DNA of 63,029 nucleotides, taken from positions 1 to 63,029 of the forward strand of contig CAYLLH010000112.1 in NCBI GenBank assembly GCA_964384785.1, in the 5' to 3' direction. Below are positions 40,448 through 50,342 of the stretch, piece after piece. The stretch comes from JAZKSG01 sp964384785 (GTDB lineage: Archaea > Thermoplasmatota > E2 > DHVEG-1). The stretch's first letter is position 1; every line of letters starts with the position of its first letter. The translations under genes were made by a program, and so were the position numbers. A model generated the notes under the pieces. The model was not told the origin of the DNA, did not search any database, and saw only the letters and a list, made by a program, of their open reading frames with translations.

Positions 40448-42052
40448 ATGAAAAATAGAGGTGAGTTTGTAAAAAAATTTTTAGTTTTTATGATGCTGAT
40501 GATTCTTATCGCTGCAACTTTCTCTTCGGCAGCAACATTTAAATCAGATAAAAAAACATATTCTATTGAAAACAAAAAAATCAAAGAAAATGAAAAAAAT
40601 TTAAAAGAAAATTTTTTAGAAAATTTAAAAAACACAAAGTATGCTGAAAATGTATTAGCAGATAAAAATATCCTGTCAGCTAAAAAAACAAGTATTTTTT
40701 CAACAGTTGTTAAAACTGAATGTGAAAATGTTGAGAAAACACAAGAGGTTTTTTTTGGTTTTAAAAACAAAATAGATGTAGATAATAATCCAGATACAGG
40801 TGTTAACGGAAAAGATATACAAGTACAGTATCTTCTTATGCCATGGTTTGATTTTAATGAAGGAATAGGTTTTGGTTTGATTTTTTCTTTAAATGTTGAA
40901 AGAATAGGTGAAGAGGTTAAAACTAAGAATCTTAGTGTAACAATGGAAACAGGCTGGAAAGAGGTTTCATTTGGTTTCTGGTCTCCACAAAAATCTGGTA
41001 ACACTATTCCTGATTCAGTCAGTCTTTCTTTTGGTTTAATGTTTTATTTAACAGGTAGTAAACATGGTTTTTCAATTAATCTTAATCCAAGTTATTCGGA
41101 TGGATCTGAAGGTAAAGAAATAGTTTTGTTTTCAGATCACAAAACAGATAATAAACGAAGGATTTATTCTTTACATTTTGATCCTGCGGTTGAAACACAA
41201 GTTGATGTTTTTTCAACAAAAAAACAAGGTGAATGGCAGTATAGCTTTAATAGAAAATCATCTGTTAGTTCAACTGTTACTTCTACTTTCTCAAGGATTG
41301 CTGGCGGTGAAAGAAAAGACACATCCTTTATAATTGATAGAATTCCTTCAAGTATGTCTTTTACCCTGGGTTTAACACCTTTTAGGCAGGGTGGCGGAAG
41401 TTTTCTTTATGAAAGCAGCAGATCATATGATGTTGAAATGATTGTGGAATCAAATCAAATCGGTGTTTGTAGATATGCAGCCATACGTAATACTCCTAAT
41501 AGTTTGTATGCGGAATGGGATCCAAGTCTTTCAGATGGATACTATAGTATGGATATAAGCTCTGAATCAACAGATTTTGTATTAATGAATTCATTGGTGA
41601 ATCCATCAGTTAACCTTGAAATAAATGATTTAGCTGATCTAGATTTTGATGCAACCTGGGATCTTTCTAACCCTGGAGAGTTTACAATTGAAAGAGAAAC
41701 AGATTTTGTAATCAATTTAGATTTTGAAATCTTTGACTGGGAGTTAGATTTCTATGGAAAACCGCTGGCTTCATATTTTTACACCAACTGGTATATACAA
41801 TCTACAGGATATCTTGAAATTGATACAAATTGGGAGCCATTGAGTGAAGCAGATTTACTTATTAAATCTACAGATGTAGGAATAAGGACAAATGCTGAAA
41901 CCATGAAAACTAAGGATTTCAGACTTGATTGGACTGTTTGGCCTCCAAAAGATTGGAATGTAGAAAAACAAGGAGAAATCGATTTTGCAGAAATGGAAAT
42001 AGAAGTATTTCTACAAGGACAATGGTATCATCTTTGGCCACTTTCAAACTAA
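40448..42052 (+). CDS. Secreted beta-rich protein, unknown function
   Basis: 534 residues. A signal peptide (FLVFMMLMILIAATFSSAA) precedes a K/E/N-rich helical segment and a long body of alternating strands with conserved-looking W/Y/F (MPWFDFNEGIGFGLIFSLNV, VSFGFWSPQKSG, FGLMFYLTGSKHGFSINL, DFEIFDWELDFYGK). No C-terminal membrane helix, so it is released or held by partners. I do not recognise a family; it does not carry the 30-base promoter element. Long beta repeats suggest a surface or matrix protein. Confidence 0.65.
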   Translation: MKNRGEFVKKFLVFMMLMILIAATFSSAATFKSDKKTYSIENKKIKENEKNLKENFLENLKNTKYAENVLADKNILSAKKTSIFSTVVKTECENVEKTQEVFFGFKNKIDVDNNPDTGVNGKDIQVQYLLMPWFDFNEGIGFGLIFSLNVERIGEEVKTKNLSVTMETGWKEVSFGFWSPQKSGNTIPDSVSLSFGLMFYLTGSKHGFSINLNPSYSDGSEGKEIVLFSDHKTDNKRRIYSLHFDPAVETQVDVFSTKKQGEWQYSFNRKSSVSSTVTSTFSRIAGGERKDTSFIIDRIPSSMSFTLGLTPFRQGGGSFLYESSRSYDVEMIVESNQIGVCRYAAIRNTPNSLYAEWDPSLSDGYYSMDISSESTDFVLMNSLVNPSVNLEINDLADLDFDATWDLSNPGEFTIERETDFVINLDFEIFDWELDFYGKPLASYFYTNWYIQSTGYLEIDTNWEPLSEADLLIKSTDVGIRTNAETMKTKDFRLDWTVWPPKDWNVEKQGEIDFAEMEIEVFLQGQWYHLWPLSN

Positions 42053-42111
42053 CAAACGATGAAAACTTTTATAAAACATAACCAATTAAATACGTTATAT
42101 CTGATAAAAAT

Positions 42112-42576
42112 ATGAACAATATACATAATATAACAGTAAGAGTCATCGAAAAAGATGAACAAAAAATCCCAGATATAATCCAAAAATTCAATCAACTACT
42201 ACCATTGGATTTCAAAAAAGAAAAAATTAGTATAAATCATGACACAGCGAAAGGATTTGAAGATAAAACAATTCATATTCTCACCATGGATACCACTAAA
42301 ACCCAACATAATAAAACACTCATAAAAAATATTTTTAACAATTTACCAGATGATTATAAAACACAGATTTATCATCAAATAAAAAGTCGTTTAGATGATG
42401 AAGGAAATTTCTATATAAGACTTGATAAGGAATCACTTCTCGATGATAAATTTGAACTAGTTGATCATGGTGATTGTTTTCACATCCGTTTGAAAATAGC
42501 TGCTTACCCAAGTAATCAAGAAAATCTTAAAAAATCTACAAAACAGTTTTTAGAAAAAACAGGTTGTAAAAAATAA
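42112..42576 (+). CDS. Archaeal RNA-binding protein, COG1325 (predicted exosome-associated)
   Basis: 154 residues. The opening HNITVRVIEKDEQKI, the DTAKGFEDKTIHILTMDTTK stretch and DEGNFYIRLDKESLL...DHGDCFHIRLKIAAYP fit the archaeal PF01877 RNA-binding family, about 150 residues long, long predicted to work with the exosome or RNase P operons. Cytosolic, no membrane segment. It is a single housekeeping gene among envelope genes, with TTTTATAAAACAT as a probable promoter upstream. Confidence 0.8.
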   Translation: MNNIHNITVRVIEKDEQKIPDIIQKFNQLLPLDFKKEKISINHDTAKGFEDKTIHILTMDTTKTQHNKTLIKNIFNNLPDDYKTQIYHQIKSRLDDEGNFYIRLDKESLLDDKFELVDHGDCFHIRLKIAAYPSNQENLKKSTKQFLEKTGCKK

Positions 42577-42596
42577 AAATCTTTTTCTGGTTTTTT

Positions 42597-43988
42597 TTAT
42601 TCGTTTCTAAACAATGGTCCTTTACCTGTTATTTCTTCTACTGTAAAAATAGCTGAACTGACTGCTCCGTCAACACCTGTGCTGAACTCATAACATGAAT
42701 CACCTGCTACATACAAATTTTTTATAGGTGTACTTGGTCCGAAACGGTTTTTCCCATGCCAGTTAATAGTTCTTCTAAGACCATCAACTATTGGAAAAAA
42801 ATGATGAGTCTGCCATGTGAAATCTTTTTCAAAATCAAAATTTGGAAAAACAGGTTGCAGATCTTTTATCATACGTTTCACAAGACCTTCCTGATCTTTT
42901 AAATCATCCATATCCTTTATTTCTACAGCGAAATTAAAAAGATAACAGTCTTTTGGTGCTTGTTTGAATTTTTTTGGGAATTCATATACCAGATAATATG
43001 AGTCAACATGTTTTGTCTCTGTTTGAGGTATCATAACCCATGTACCTATGGGTTTTTCTAAAAGTGTTTTTTTACTTCCACCTATGATAAGAAAAAGATT
43101 AGTCGAATCTTTTTTAGCTGCTTTTAGTTTTTTTCTGTATCCCTCTGGAAGATATTTTTCAGCTATATCCAACAATCCATATACTGGTGCAGCATAGATC
43201 ACGTTTTTTGCTTCAATAACTGTGTCATCAGAAAGAGTTACTCCTAATATTTTGTTTTCTTCAACATTAATTTTTTCTACTTTTTCTCCAAGTATTATTC
43301 GTCCATTGTTTCTTCTAATTATTTCAGCAAAAGCTTTTACAATATTTGCAACTCCGTCTTTTGATGCAAACAATGGTGTACCATATTTTTTGATACCGCG
43401 TTGAAAGGCTTTCATACAAAAAAGAAGATCTCCGCCTGAGAGTTTATCGGTTTCTGTAACTGTTTGGTATCCTGCTACAAATCCATCTGTAAAAATCTCT
43501 CGGGCATCATCATCAAAATCAAAATGGTCATAGAGTTCATCAATGGATTTGTAAAGCCATTTGTTTTTTATTTCATCGAAACTTGTTTTTTCTGCATATT
43601 TTAATAGTTTGTTGATTTTAAGTTTCGAACTCAGAGGCATAAAGGGATATGCTGTTAGTTTTTCCAAAAAATTTTTTGGAGGTTTATGAAACTCATTATA
43701 ACGATAAAACATCGGCATGTTAACCTGTTCTACGTCACAGTATTCATCAGCACCAGTATGCTTTATTACAAAATCAAGATAGTTATCAGTGGGAAACACA
43801 TGATGGCCGAAATCAACATAGTAGTCATCTATATTATTCCAACCATATTCTTTAGGCGTCCTTGTCGCTGATCTTCCACCATAAAAATTGTTTTTATCAA
43901 CAACTAATACTTTTTGATCCTTTGAAAGTAATGCACCTGCAGCTGTTCCAGTAAAGCCTGCACCAATGATCACGGTATCATATTTCAT
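42597..43988 (-). CDS. FAD-dependent oxidoreductase, phytoene desaturase-like
   Basis: 463 residues. The N-terminal dinucleotide-binding motif is VIIGAGFTGTAAGALLSK followed by VVDKNNFYGGRSAT, the GG doublet typical of phytoene dehydrogenase/amine oxidase-fold enzymes (COG1233). The C-terminus NLYVAGDSCYEFSTGVDGAVSSA is the second FAD contact. Substrates of the family include carotenoids, isoprenoid lipids and sterols; in archaea a lipid or isoprenoid role is plausible. The cytosolic face of the membrane is likely. A GGAGG ribosome site lies before the ATG. Confidence 0.85.
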   Translation of the reverse strand: MKYDTVIIGAGFTGTAAGALLSKDQKVLVVDKNNFYGGRSATRTPKEYGWNNIDDYYVDFGHHVFPTDNYLDFVIKHTGADEYCDVEQVNMPMFYRYNEFHKPPKNFLEKLTAYPFMPLSSKLKINKLLKYAEKTSFDEIKNKWLYKSIDELYDHFDFDDDAREIFTDGFVAGYQTVTETDKLSGGDLLFCMKAFQRGIKKYGTPLFASKDGVANIVKAFAEIIRRNNGRIILGEKVEKINVEENKILGVTLSDDTVIEAKNVIYAAPVYGLLDIAEKYLPEGYRKKLKAAKKDSTNLFLIIGGSKKTLLEKPIGTWVMIPQTETKHVDSYYLVYEFPKKFKQAPKDCYLFNFAVEIKDMDDLKDQEGLVKRMIKDLQPVFPNFDFEKDFTWQTHHFFPIVDGLRRTINWHGKNRFGPSTPIKNLYVAGDSCYEFSTGVDGAVSSAIFTVEEITGKGPLFRNE

Positions 43989-44103
43989 GAAAAACTTTTT
44001 TCCTCCTTTGTAAAAAAAATTATTAATAATTTCTAATTTGTAGATATCAAAAGAGTATTATATTTTTTATTGTTTCAAAAAAAGAAAAAAAGAGATGTTT
44101 TTT

Positions 44104-47100
44104 TTAAAAAACAATGATTGTTTTCAAGATTTTTATGCCAAACGCATCTTCTTCAAAGCTTTCGCCGTTAACTGTTACATTCACATTGATGTTTAACAAT
44201 GCAAACATTGAACTAATCTCATCTGTGTAAAAAGTTTTTTTACCATTTGCTTCTAGTAAATCAAAAGATGTTTCATTGCTAACATTTACTCTGCTTAAAA
44301 ACTTGCTTTTCACTGAGTAAACAATATTGATATTTTCATGTTCGTAATCATTGTCATTCTGGATTTCTACGGTTAGGTTGTTTTTATTTAGTAGTTTAAA
44401 ATTGATTTGTATCTCTGTTTCTGTGGTTGTTTCATCCGCTGTTGTAAAACTCCAAAAACCAGATACATCTTCAAGTTTTGAGTCAGTAACAATTGCATAC
44501 CAGCTGTATGTTGTGTTTGCTTCAAGTCCTTCCCATTTGAAGCTGTAGCTTCCATCTGATAAACCTGTTTTTTCATTAAGAACGTTGTAATCTCCATCAT
44601 AAAAAGTTAAATCCATCAGATCTCCATCTGGATCAGAGATACTAACTTGTAGGTTTGCACTATGCTTGGATGTTAATGTGGCACCATCCTCTGGTTTCTC
44701 ATTTACGATTTCTGGAGGATTATTAATATCATCATTTGTAACAGTTAAATCTATGCTGAAAACACTGTTTCCGCCGTTAGAGTTTATAATTATGTCTTCA
44801 TGATATTCTCCAACTGTTAAACCAGTGGTATCAACTTCAACATCTATTGTATCATGTTCACCTGTTGAATCTCCATTTTCTGGTGTTACTGTTAACCAAT
44901 CCTCTGATTCGGAAAGAGTGTAGCTGAGTGTTCCTGTTCCACTGTTCCAGATTTCAAAATTTGTACTGCGGATGTTACCTGGGTTCATTTCTCCAAAATC
45001 ATGTGAATCGGGGTTGAAACTTAATGCTGCTGTAACACCTGCATCATCTGGAGCAAATGTTTTAAACATACAATCTCGTTCGGTGTCAACATTCCAATCC
45101 TCGGATCCTGTTTTTCTTAGATAAACATCTCCTTGTTCATAGAAATTATTATATGTAAAACCCCAAAGGTATGAACTCGCTATGCTACCTGGATTTACTG
45201 TCTCAATTTTTGCTATGATGTAGTAAGGTTCGCCTATGTTTAATTGTACATCATCAAAATCAACTGTTACCCAGCTGAATTCTTCATCGATTTGAGTTGG
45301 TGAAAAGGTTACTGTATCAACAATTGTTCCATCTATGCTTCCTTCTCTAAGTTCTATTATTAGATTAGATTTTGGCTTTGATTTACATAGATACAGATCA
45401 ATACTATCCAAAGGTGTCATTGTTGGTATGAATTCTTGACCAACATCGCAGTCTCCACCTATCTGGAATCCCTGATCATATACAACCTGTAGTTGATCTA
45501 ATTCTCTATCGTTATCAGGGTCTGCAGATGGAACTCCTTTAGTGGTAAAACTAAAAGCTCTTGATTGAGTGGTGAATATGTCGTCATCGGCTACAGCATA
45601 CCAGCTGTATTTTTTTCCCTCACATAGATTATCCCATTTTACTGTTGCTCTTCCTCCATCAAGTACGTTTTCATCAACACCAATAACACTGTCATCTGAA
45701 GCATCATAGAATGTAACTCTCATGCTGTTTCCATCAGGATCTGATACCTCTACACTTAGTTCAACAGGAAGTTCAACATTTTCTGCGTTTTGAACAGGGT
45801 TTGGGTTATCTGGTCTGTTGGGTGCTTGACCATATTTCAATGTTAGAATCGGAGGTGCAGCTGGATGAAATACATCAGGAACGCGGTTTGCAAATTTCAT
45901 AACAGAGTAATCGTTATTGCCGACTTCTATACCTTCTATATCTTGGCTACTTCTCAAGCATAGTTTTGTCATACCATTTTTTGTTATCCAATTTAGTCCA
46001 TCGTTGCTTAAATCAAACTCGGTGTAACTTGCACTTTCAAAATCAGAGGTTGATATTCGTCCTCCATCGCCATGATAATTGGTTCTATCATAATCATAAG
46101 CACTGGTTTCTCCCCAGTAAACATTGCCTTCTAATCCAAAATACCAAGGATATGGATAGTTATTAGGATCCCATCCGGCTATATCGTGAGGATGAGGTAG
46201 TCCTCTGTATTGTGGATGAGATGGTTGACCATTTTGTATTACAATATCAAAAACTGTATCAGGTGTATTTAGGCTGTACAAAGAAAGAGCTCCTGCACCA
46301 ATTTCTGCATTAGAAGGTATGTCAGTCGTGTTGAAATATAAAAATGAACGGTAGATGTCTATTTTGTTTGTTGCTGTACGTCTTATAGTTTGACCTACAT
46401 TAAAACTTGAACTTGAATAACCACATCCTCTTTGAAGATCTCTTGCTTCATCATAATCCATGAGATATCTACTAGTGGTCATGCATTCTTCTGTTGTAGA
46501 AATTATTCTATAAACAGTTTCAATTTTTAAAATAACTTCCCCATTTCCACCATTTGTATTGATTTTAACAGGAGTATTATAGTTGCCGCAACCCGTCATT
46601 TTTGAAGTATCAATCTCAACTGTTACTATGTCTTTTTCTCCTGTTGAAATACCAGAGGTTGGTGAAAAAGAAATCCAATCTGATTCTGTTGACATGCTCC
46701 AATCTAGCTGTGTGTCTCTTCCTAATTTATTCCAAATATTGAAACTGGTTGATATCTTATCACCAATGTCTTTTCTACCAAGGTTTAAAACTTTAGGGCT
46801 ATATGCTAATACTGCTCCAACTCCAACGTTAAGAGTAAACTTGTCATTTCCGCCATTGGATTCAATAGATATCTCACAAGTATGCCATCCGTTTGAAACA
46901 CCTGTTGTATCAATATCAATTGTTATTTTATCATGTTCACCTGTTGAAGTACCATCTGTTTCTGAAAGAGTTATCCAATCAAAATCAGGATTTTTAGATA
47001 GATGATAATTTAAAGTTTCAACTCCACTATTCCATATTTCAAAAGATCTTTTAGCTTGTTCTCCTTCTTTTAAGCATACATCATCAGATTCTGGTGTGAA

Positions 47101-48747
47101 AGATAAAACAGTTCCAATTGTTAGATCGATTTTAAATGTTTCACTTCCTAACCCCTCTGTAATTATTAAGATATTACTTTTATATGATCCATTAAGAAGC
47201 CCGTTAGTATTAATGGTTACAGTTATTTCTTCGACTTCATTTTTTATTAATGTACCATGGTTTGGTGATACTGAGATCCAATCTTGATCTGCTTGAATAT
47301 AAAAATCTAAACTAGAACGATCAGTCCATATCTCAAAAGTTGTAGAAGCAGCTTCTCCTTGTTCTAATCTGGCTTCATAGTTTTCTGGAGTAAGTTCAAA
47401 AATTGATGGAGTTCCTTCTAAGCATTTTTGAGCATTGATTCTACCTGAACCTACATATTGATCGGTATTTATGTTATCGGTGTTTTCTACTAATATTGTT
47501 TTAACTTCATTGTTGGGTAGAGTTGGATCTTTGGTTAATATCAGTGCAGCTAAACCTGATACGTGTGGACAAGCCATGGATGTACCAGAATAACTTCCAT
47601 AGTTATCATTTCTGAGTGTTGATAAAATACTAACTCCTGGTGCAGCTAGATCAACCCAATTTCCATAGTTTGAAAAATGTGCTCTGTCGTCATTTTGATC
47701 AGTAGCTGCTACAGCTATTACTTTATCAAAACCAGCAGGATAGTGTTTTGCATTTGTATCTGAGTTTCCTGCTGCGGCAACAATAACAACATCTTTTGAA
47801 TAAGCATAATCTACGGCATCTTCCATTACTTGACTGTATCCTCCGCCTAAACTCATGCTTATAACGTCGGCACCATTATTTGCAGCATAATTAATTGCTT
47901 GTGATACTGTTTGTGAACTTCCGCTACCAGAAGCGCTTAGACATTTAACGGGCATGATTGATACATCCCAGGATACACCACTTATACCTAAATTGTTATT
48001 TCCAATTGCACCAATTATACCTGCGCAATGTGTACCATGATTGTGATCATCCATTGGATCATCATCGTTATTTATGAAATCATATCCTGAAATACAATTA
48101 GCCGCTAGATCAGGATGATTGTAATCGACACCTGTATCTACTACGGCTACGACGACTTCTGAACTACCTGTTTCTATATCCCAAGCTTCGGGTGCATCAA
48201 TGTCGCAATCATTATTTTGGTTTAAACTCCATTGTGAACTAAAACGTGGGTCATTAGGAACGTTATAGATATTGTATTCATAATTTGGTTCAGCATATTC
48301 AACATAATCTAAATTTTGATAGTCGTTAATCAATGACATCATATCGTTTTCTTTAGAGAATGTTAGTTTGTAATGATTTGATAGATATTCAGAATTGTCT
48401 GAATTGATGAATAATTTTTCTTGAGAAACAGCATTGTATTTTGTGTTAAGAGAATCAAGAGAAGGGATGCCTGTATTAAATGTATCATAAAACGAACCGT
48501 TTTTATTTATTTCAAAATTTTCTTTGAATTTAATTATTAAATTGTCAGGGACATAGTTTAAGTCGTTTTCATCATTGTAAGTATGAAAATTGTATTCTGT
48601 ATTTGTATTATATTTTTCGGATTCATCTTCGTTAGATGTGGTTGTGTTTCCTGTTACTGTGGAAAATGATGTTATTAAAAGAGCTGTTGTTATTAATATT
48701 ATTAAAATTTTCTTTTTTGTTTTATTTTTTATTATTCTTTCATCCAT
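44104..48747 (-). CDS. Secreted subtilisin-like protease with BACON-like and Ig-like repeats
   Basis: 1547 residues. Signal peptide (about 14-33), a propeptide (about 70-155, VPDNLIIKFKENF), then the S8 domain with Asp in VVDTGVDYNHPDL, His in DHNHGTHCAGI and Ser in GTSMACPHVSGLAAL. Three BACON-like repeats follow (about 455-740; each has FEIWN/FNIWN...DWI/DWIT...G-x-S-TGE-x-D), then a DNRLRE-like beta domain, an Ig/Fn3-like domain (PDNPNPVQNAENVELP), a carbohydrate-type jelly roll, a fourth BACON repeat (about 1260-1345) and another Fn3-like domain. No C-terminal anchor is visible. A large extracellular protein degrader with glycan- or protein-binding arms. Confidence 0.9.
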   Translation of the reverse strand: MDERIIKNKTKKKILIILITTALLITSFSTVTGNTTTSNEDESEKYNTNTEYNFHTYNDENDLNYVPDNLIIKFKENFEINKNGSFYDTFNTGIPSLDSLNTKYNAVSQEKLFINSDNSEYLSNHYKLTFSKENDMMSLINDYQNLDYVEYAEPNYEYNIYNVPNDPRFSSQWSLNQNNDCDIDAPEAWDIETGSSEVVVAVVDTGVDYNHPDLAANCISGYDFINNDDDPMDDHNHGTHCAGIIGAIGNNNLGISGVSWDVSIMPVKCLSASGSGSSQTVSQAINYAANNGADVISMSLGGGYSQVMEDAVDYAYSKDVVIVAAAGNSDTNAKHYPAGFDKVIAVAATDQNDDRAHFSNYGNWVDLAAPGVSILSTLRNDNYGSYSGTSMACPHVSGLAALILTKDPTLPNNEVKTILVENTDNINTDQYVGSGRINAQKCLEGTPSIFELTPENYEARLEQGEAASTTFEIWTDRSSLDFYIQADQDWISVSPNHGTLIKNEVEEITVTINTNGLLNGSYKSNILIITEGLGSETFKIDLTIGTVLSFTPESDDVCLKEGEQAKRSFEIWNSGVETLNYHLSKNPDFDWITLSETDGTSTGEHDKITIDIDTTGVSNGWHTCEISIESNGGNDKFTLNVGVGAVLAYSPKVLNLGRKDIGDKISTSFNIWNKLGRDTQLDWSMSTESDWISFSPTSGISTGEKDIVTVEIDTSKMTGCGNYNTPVKINTNGGNGEVILKIETVYRIISTTEECMTTSRYLMDYDEARDLQRGCGYSSSSFNVGQTIRRTATNKIDIYRSFLYFNTTDIPSNAEIGAGALSLYSLNTPDTVFDIVIQNGQPSHPQYRGLPHPHDIAGWDPNNYPYPWYFGLEGNVYWGETSAYDYDRTNYHGDGGRISTSDFESASYTEFDLSNDGLNWITKNGMTKLCLRSSQDIEGIEVGNNDYSVMKFANRVPDVFHPAAPPILTLKYGQAPNRPDNPNPVQNAENVELPVELSVEVSDPDGNSMRVTFYDASDDSVIGVDENVLDGGRATVKWDNLCEGKKYSWYAVADDDIFTTQSRAFSFTTKGVPSADPDNDRELDQLQVVYDQGFQIGGDCDVGQEFIPTMTPLDSIDLYLCKSKPKSNLIIELREGSIDGTIVDTVTFSPTQIDEEFSWVTVDFDDVQLNIGEPYYIIAKIETVNPGSIASSYLWGFTYNNFYEQGDVYLRKTGSEDWNVDTERDCMFKTFAPDDAGVTAALSFNPDSHDFGEMNPGNIRSTNFEIWNSGTGTLSYTLSESEDWLTVTPENGDSTGEHDTIDVEVDTTGLTVGEYHEDIIINSNGGNSVFSIDLTVTNDDINNPPEIVNEKPEDGATLTSKHSANLQVSISDPDGDLMDLTFYDGDYNVLNEKTGLSDGSYSFKWEGLEANTTYSWYAIVTDSKLEDVSGFWSFTTADETTTETEIQINFKLLNKNNLTVEIQNDNDYEHENINIVYSVKSKFLSRVNVSNETSFDLLEANGKKTFYTDEISSMFALLNINVNVTVNGESFEEDAFGIKILKTIIVF

Positions 48748-49054
48748 ATTTTACACCTCTATATATCTTTAAATAATATATACTAATATATTTATATTTT
48801 TTCCTTATTTTATATTATTTTATACTTTTTTTACCCCATATTCTAAGTTATTTGTTTTTTTGATAGTTTGCTTGATATATAGATAATTTAGATGGTCCCA
48901 TTTTTTATATTTGTTAGAGTTAAATTATCTGGATATGCTTAGTAATCTCGCAGTTTTTTAGTCTTATATTATGTTCTGTTGATTAAAATATATAAATCCT
49001 TATATAAAAATGATAGTTTCAAGCAATAATTACAAAAAAAATTATGAAAAAATA
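48748..49054. other. AT-rich region upstream of the subtilase gene
   Basis: Contains only AT-rich sequence: the subtilase promoter is expected here (minus strand; TATATTAGTATATATT-like elements close to 48780-48800). No copy of the 30-base secretome element was found on either strand, and no RNA gene or repeat is seen. Confidence 0.5.
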
Positions 49055-49717
49055 TTAAGATATCCTAATTATTTTTTGAACAAGTTTTTCAATACCAGTT
49101 GCTACTTCAGCAATATTTTTACCTATAGTATAAGCAGGTGTACTAACAATTTTGTTAACCTCGTCATAACAAATCTCGCCAACTAATCTTTCCTCAGGGA
49201 TTCCATTCATGTTTTTCACAGCAGCCATAAGGTCTTCTTCATTTCCAACTGTAACCCTTGGTTTAATATTAGAATCACGTAGTGCTCGAGCGACCAACAA
49301 AGGAGAAATACAAATCGCTCCAATAGGTTTCCCAGCTTCTATTGTATCCAAAATAGTTTTTTCAACCACAGGATCAATATCACATTTTACTCCATCTACA
49401 GCATAAGTAAATAGATTTTTAGCAACACCAAGACCACCTGGAAAAATTACTGCATCAAAATCATCTGGTTTATACTTTTTTAAATCCTTAATTTCTCCTC
49501 GAGCAATCCTAGCAGCCTCGGTCAACATATTCCTCTCATTGTTTTTCATAACACTGTTATCGGTGTGATTAATCACATGATACTGATTTTTATCTGGTGC
49601 AAAACAAACATAGTCAGCATTGTTACGTTTTATAGTAAGCAATGTTACAACTGACTCATGAATTTCACTGCCATCTTTAACACCTGATCCAGCTAAAACT
49701 ACAGCTATTTTCTTCAA
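49055..49717 (-). CDS. elbB: ElbB-like DJ-1/PfpI family protein
   Basis: 220 residues. VVLAGSGVKDGSEIHESV at the start, FDAVIFPGGLGVAKNL in the middle and PIGAICISPLLVARAL (nucleophile-elbow cysteine in AICIS) match ElbB, a DJ-1-superfamily protein with glyoxalase-like activity. It has the family's usual length. It probably detoxifies 2-oxoaldehydes or protects proteins, in the cytosol. It stands alone and divergent from the ferritin-like gene. Confidence 0.85.
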   Translation of the reverse strand: MKKIAVVLAGSGVKDGSEIHESVVTLLTIKRNNADYVCFAPDKNQYHVINHTDNSVMKNNERNMLTEAARIARGEIKDLKKYKPDDFDAVIFPGGLGVAKNLFTYAVDGVKCDIDPVVEKTILDTIEAGKPIGAICISPLLVARALRDSNIKPRVTVGNEEDLMAAVKNMNGIPEERLVGEICYDEVNKIVSTPAYTIGKNIAEVATGIEKLVQKIIRIS

Positions 49718-49825
49718 AAAATTTCAAACCTCCATTTTTTTTGTTATAAAAAACATGTTATTTATATTTTAAACAAAAAAAGAATTAAGATAAATTTATT
49801 ACCATTTAAAACATTAAAAATTTCT

Positions 49826-50335
49826 ATGTCCTGTGAAAAAGAAAATGAAATAAAAATATGTTCCATTGAAGAACTTTCATCTCTTCTTGCAAGAGCCTAC
49901 TGGGTTGAAGCACAACTAGAACAAGCCATGCAATGGGAAGCATACATGACTGTTAAAGAAAAATTCAGAGAACCACTTTTTAGGATATCTCATGATTCGG
50001 AAAAACACAAAACAATTGTTAAAAAAATCTGTGAAAACATTAAAGGTTTAGATCTAGAAAAAACACTAAAAGAATCGGGTCTTAGCAAACGAGAGTTCGA
50101 TTTCAAAGGAAAATGGGATGAAGAAATAATAAATGAATTACTAAAAAACGAACATCTAGTAAAAGACACATATACCAAACTATACGAACATACAGATAGG
50201 AATTTTATAGAAAAACATTGGAATGATGACAATCCTGATAGTTATTTCAAAAAATTAAATTGGCTAATAAATCAAGAAAAGCAACATGTTGAAATTTTGA
50301 CACCATTTGTAGGAAAAATTGAAAGGATTCTTTAA
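49826..50335 (+). CDS. Ferritin-like helical protein
   Basis: 169 residues, a predicted four-helix bundle: SSLLARAYWVEAQLEQAMQWEAY, LFRISHDSEKHKTIVKKI, NEHLVKDTYTKLYEHTD and WLINQEKQHVEIL. The E...ExxH-like spacings (EAQLEQ...E, DSEKHK, NEH, EKQH) fit a rubrerythrin/ferritin-like di-iron site, though the exact ligands are not certain. The first residues MSCEKENEIKIC are polar with two cysteines. Possible role in iron or peroxide handling. The divergent neighbour ElbB would agree with stress protection. Confidence 0.65.
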   Translation: MSCEKENEIKICSIEELSSLLARAYWVEAQLEQAMQWEAYMTVKEKFREPLFRISHDSEKHKTIVKKICENIKGLDLEKTLKESGLSKREFDFKGKWDEEIINELLKNEHLVKDTYTKLYEHTDRNFIEKHWNDDNPDSYFKKLNWLINQEKQHVEILTPFVGKIERIL

Positions 50336-50342
50336 AAAAAAT

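Noticed and set aside
46583..47005. Plus-strand 140-codon frame opposite the subtilase gene
   Set aside because: It is the antisense of the BACON-like repeats; the minus-strand protein is fully convincing and the plus frame has no domain or start signal.
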